Source of the DNA: Myxococcota bacterium
Lineage (GTDB): Bacteria > Myxococcota_A > Polyangia > HGW-17
Direction of reading: 5' to 3'
Length of the DNA stretch: 7,407 bases
NCBI GenBank assembly: GCA_018821745.1
Contig: JAHJLU010000550.1
Span: 1 to 7,407, forward strand
The notes beneath the pieces were generated by a model. It made no database searches. It saw nothing but the letters and a program-made list of their open reading frames with translations, and was not told where the DNA came from. The position numbers and the translations under genes were made by a program. Shown here piece by piece: positions 7,095-7,407 of the stretch. Each line of letters begins with the position of its first letter. The stretch's first letter is position 1.

Positions 7095-7271
7095 TAGCAG
7101 CAATCCCTCCTCAAATAAAACCCTCCCCAAAAACCGACCCTGGGAACGAGTATTTTTTAGAATGTAATATAATTTTTTATTCAACGGGGAGAGTGATTTT
7201 GTTGTTGGGGAAGATAAACTCAGCAGGTTGGGCGGTGGATTTCTTCATAAAAGTCTTTAAAAAGCCGGGAT
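7095..7271. other. Intergenic stretch without a recognisable gene, containing a very AT-rich patch
   Basis: Together with the leader, about 340 bases upstream of the helicase lack a convincing gene. Bases 7151-7180 are A or T at 28 of 30 positions, unlike the rest of the window, and could act as an upstream promoter element, a bent-DNA site or a binding site for a silencing protein. Only very short frames occur here, for example a 23-codon minus-strand frame from ATG 7248 to TAA 7177, with no ribosome binding site. I see no tRNA, transposon end or terminator hairpin. Confidence 0.4.
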
Positions 7272-7300
7272 TTGATGCAGGTATCCTGAACTGATATCAA
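7272..7300 (+). promoter_or_regulatory. Candidate divergent promoter with palindromes
   Basis: TTGATG (7272-7277) and TATCAA (7295-7300) are spaced by 17 bases on the + strand. The spacer starts with the inverted repeat CAGG-tat-CCTG (7278-7288), and an 8-base palindrome TGATATCA (7292-7299) overlaps the -10 box. It would drive transcription away from the helicase into the possible gene at the window edge. This is pattern inference only. Confidence 0.25.
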
Positions 7301-7318
7301 CCCCTGTGGTGAAGGCGA

Positions 7319-7407
7319 ATGGGAGGGATGTCAGAGGATGAGGATGTTCTCTTTGAAAGTCATTGTTTTGGCCCCATGAAAAAACATCATTGCCCATGTG
7401 CCGGGGG
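7319..7407 (+). CDS. Possible 5' end of a divergent gene, cut by the window edge
   Basis: The frame is open from ATG 7319 to the last base, about 29 codons, with a stop codon just upstream at 7310-7312. Two starts are possible. ATG 7319 is preceded by GAAGG (7311-7315), three bases away and rather close. ATG 7328 directly follows GGGAGGG, even closer. The visible peptide is acidic at first (MSEDEDVLFE) and then rich in His and Cys (three Cys, three His), ending near CPCAG, which hints at metal binding but is too short to identify. A candidate promoter lies just upstream. A competing minus-strand frame (ATG 7397 to TAA 7257) covers the same bases, so this call is weak. Confidence 0.3.
   Translation, partial: MGGMSEDEDVLFESHCFGPMKKHHCPCAG

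Noticed and set aside
6481..7167. 228-codon plus-strand frame antisense to the 5' end and leader of the helicase gene
   Set aside because: It overlaps the conserved N-terminal region of the helicase on the opposite strand, has no domain pattern, and its composition is typical of a shadow frame.
6978..7184. In-frame N-terminal extension of the helicase from TTG 7184 (69 extra residues, with a hydrophobic segment at extension residues 27-45)
   Set aside because: The TTG has no Shine-Dalgarno site, the first codons are almost all A/T unlike the rest of the gene, and a strong GAGGTG site precedes the ATG at 6977, where family-like sequence begins. A membrane-anchored longer form is therefore unlikely.
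7177..7248. 23-codon minus-strand frame ATG 7248 to TAA 7177 as a leader peptide
   Set aside because: There is no Shine-Dalgarno site before the ATG, the frame runs into the AT-rich patch, and no attenuator-like hairpin follows.
7257..7397. Minus-strand frame ATG 7397 to TAA 7257 (46 codons)
   Set aside because: There is no ribosome binding site, no recognisable motif, and it overlaps the candidate plus-strand gene start. It could be the tail of a gene entering from the right, but nothing supports that.
1..7407. CRISPR array, tRNA, rRNA, insertion sequence or attachment-site repeats
   Set aside because: No regularly spaced long repeats, cloverleaf sequence, transposase-like frame or terminal inverted repeats were found when reading both strands.

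Overview
The window looks like chromosomal DNA from a Gram-negative (diderm) bacterium of moderate-to-high G+C. It carries an outer-membrane beta-barrel protein with a Sec signal peptide and a terminal Phe. The truncated gene at the left edge ends in what looks like a DUF4388 (PATAN) domain, common in delta-proteobacterial and related lineages. I cannot name the genus.

Layout from left to right. Bases 1-164 (+) are the 3' end of a DUF4388-like gene. Bases 165-354 are an intergenic region with a cluster of GGTACCTT/AAGGTA motifs and a candidate promoter. Bases 355-987 (+) encode a 210-residue exported protein predicted to form a small outer-membrane beta-barrel. A 59-base C-rich, G-poor gap separates its stop from the convergent stop of the main gene. 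Bases 1047-6977 (-) are one intact 1976-codon gene covering 80% of the window. Bases 6978-7407 hold its leader and candidate promoter, a very AT-rich patch, and possibly the first codons of a divergent gene cut by the window edge.

The large gene is the main content. It is a multidomain superfamily 1 helicase of the DUF4011 / MTES_1575-nuclease / DUF3320 architecture. In order it has an N-terminal beta-rich region, a transglutaminase-like (papain-fold) segment with a visible Cys-His-Asp triad, DUF4011, an SF1 (Upf1-like) helicase split by a long insertion, a Vsr-like endonuclease domain, and a C-terminal DUF3320-type region. To my recollection this matches the single-gene anti-phage system Hhe (DUF4011-helicase-Vsr) from a published defence-gene screen. 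The assignment here rests on motifs only. No second defence gene, transposase, integrase, tRNA or CRISPR array is visible, so the gene appears to stand alone.

The two neighbours show no obvious functional link to the helicase. The most unusual points are the intact triad in the N-terminal segment, a Gly where I expect a His in the nuclease domain, a short very hydrophobic stretch inside the helicase insertion, and small palindromes in the candidate promoters.
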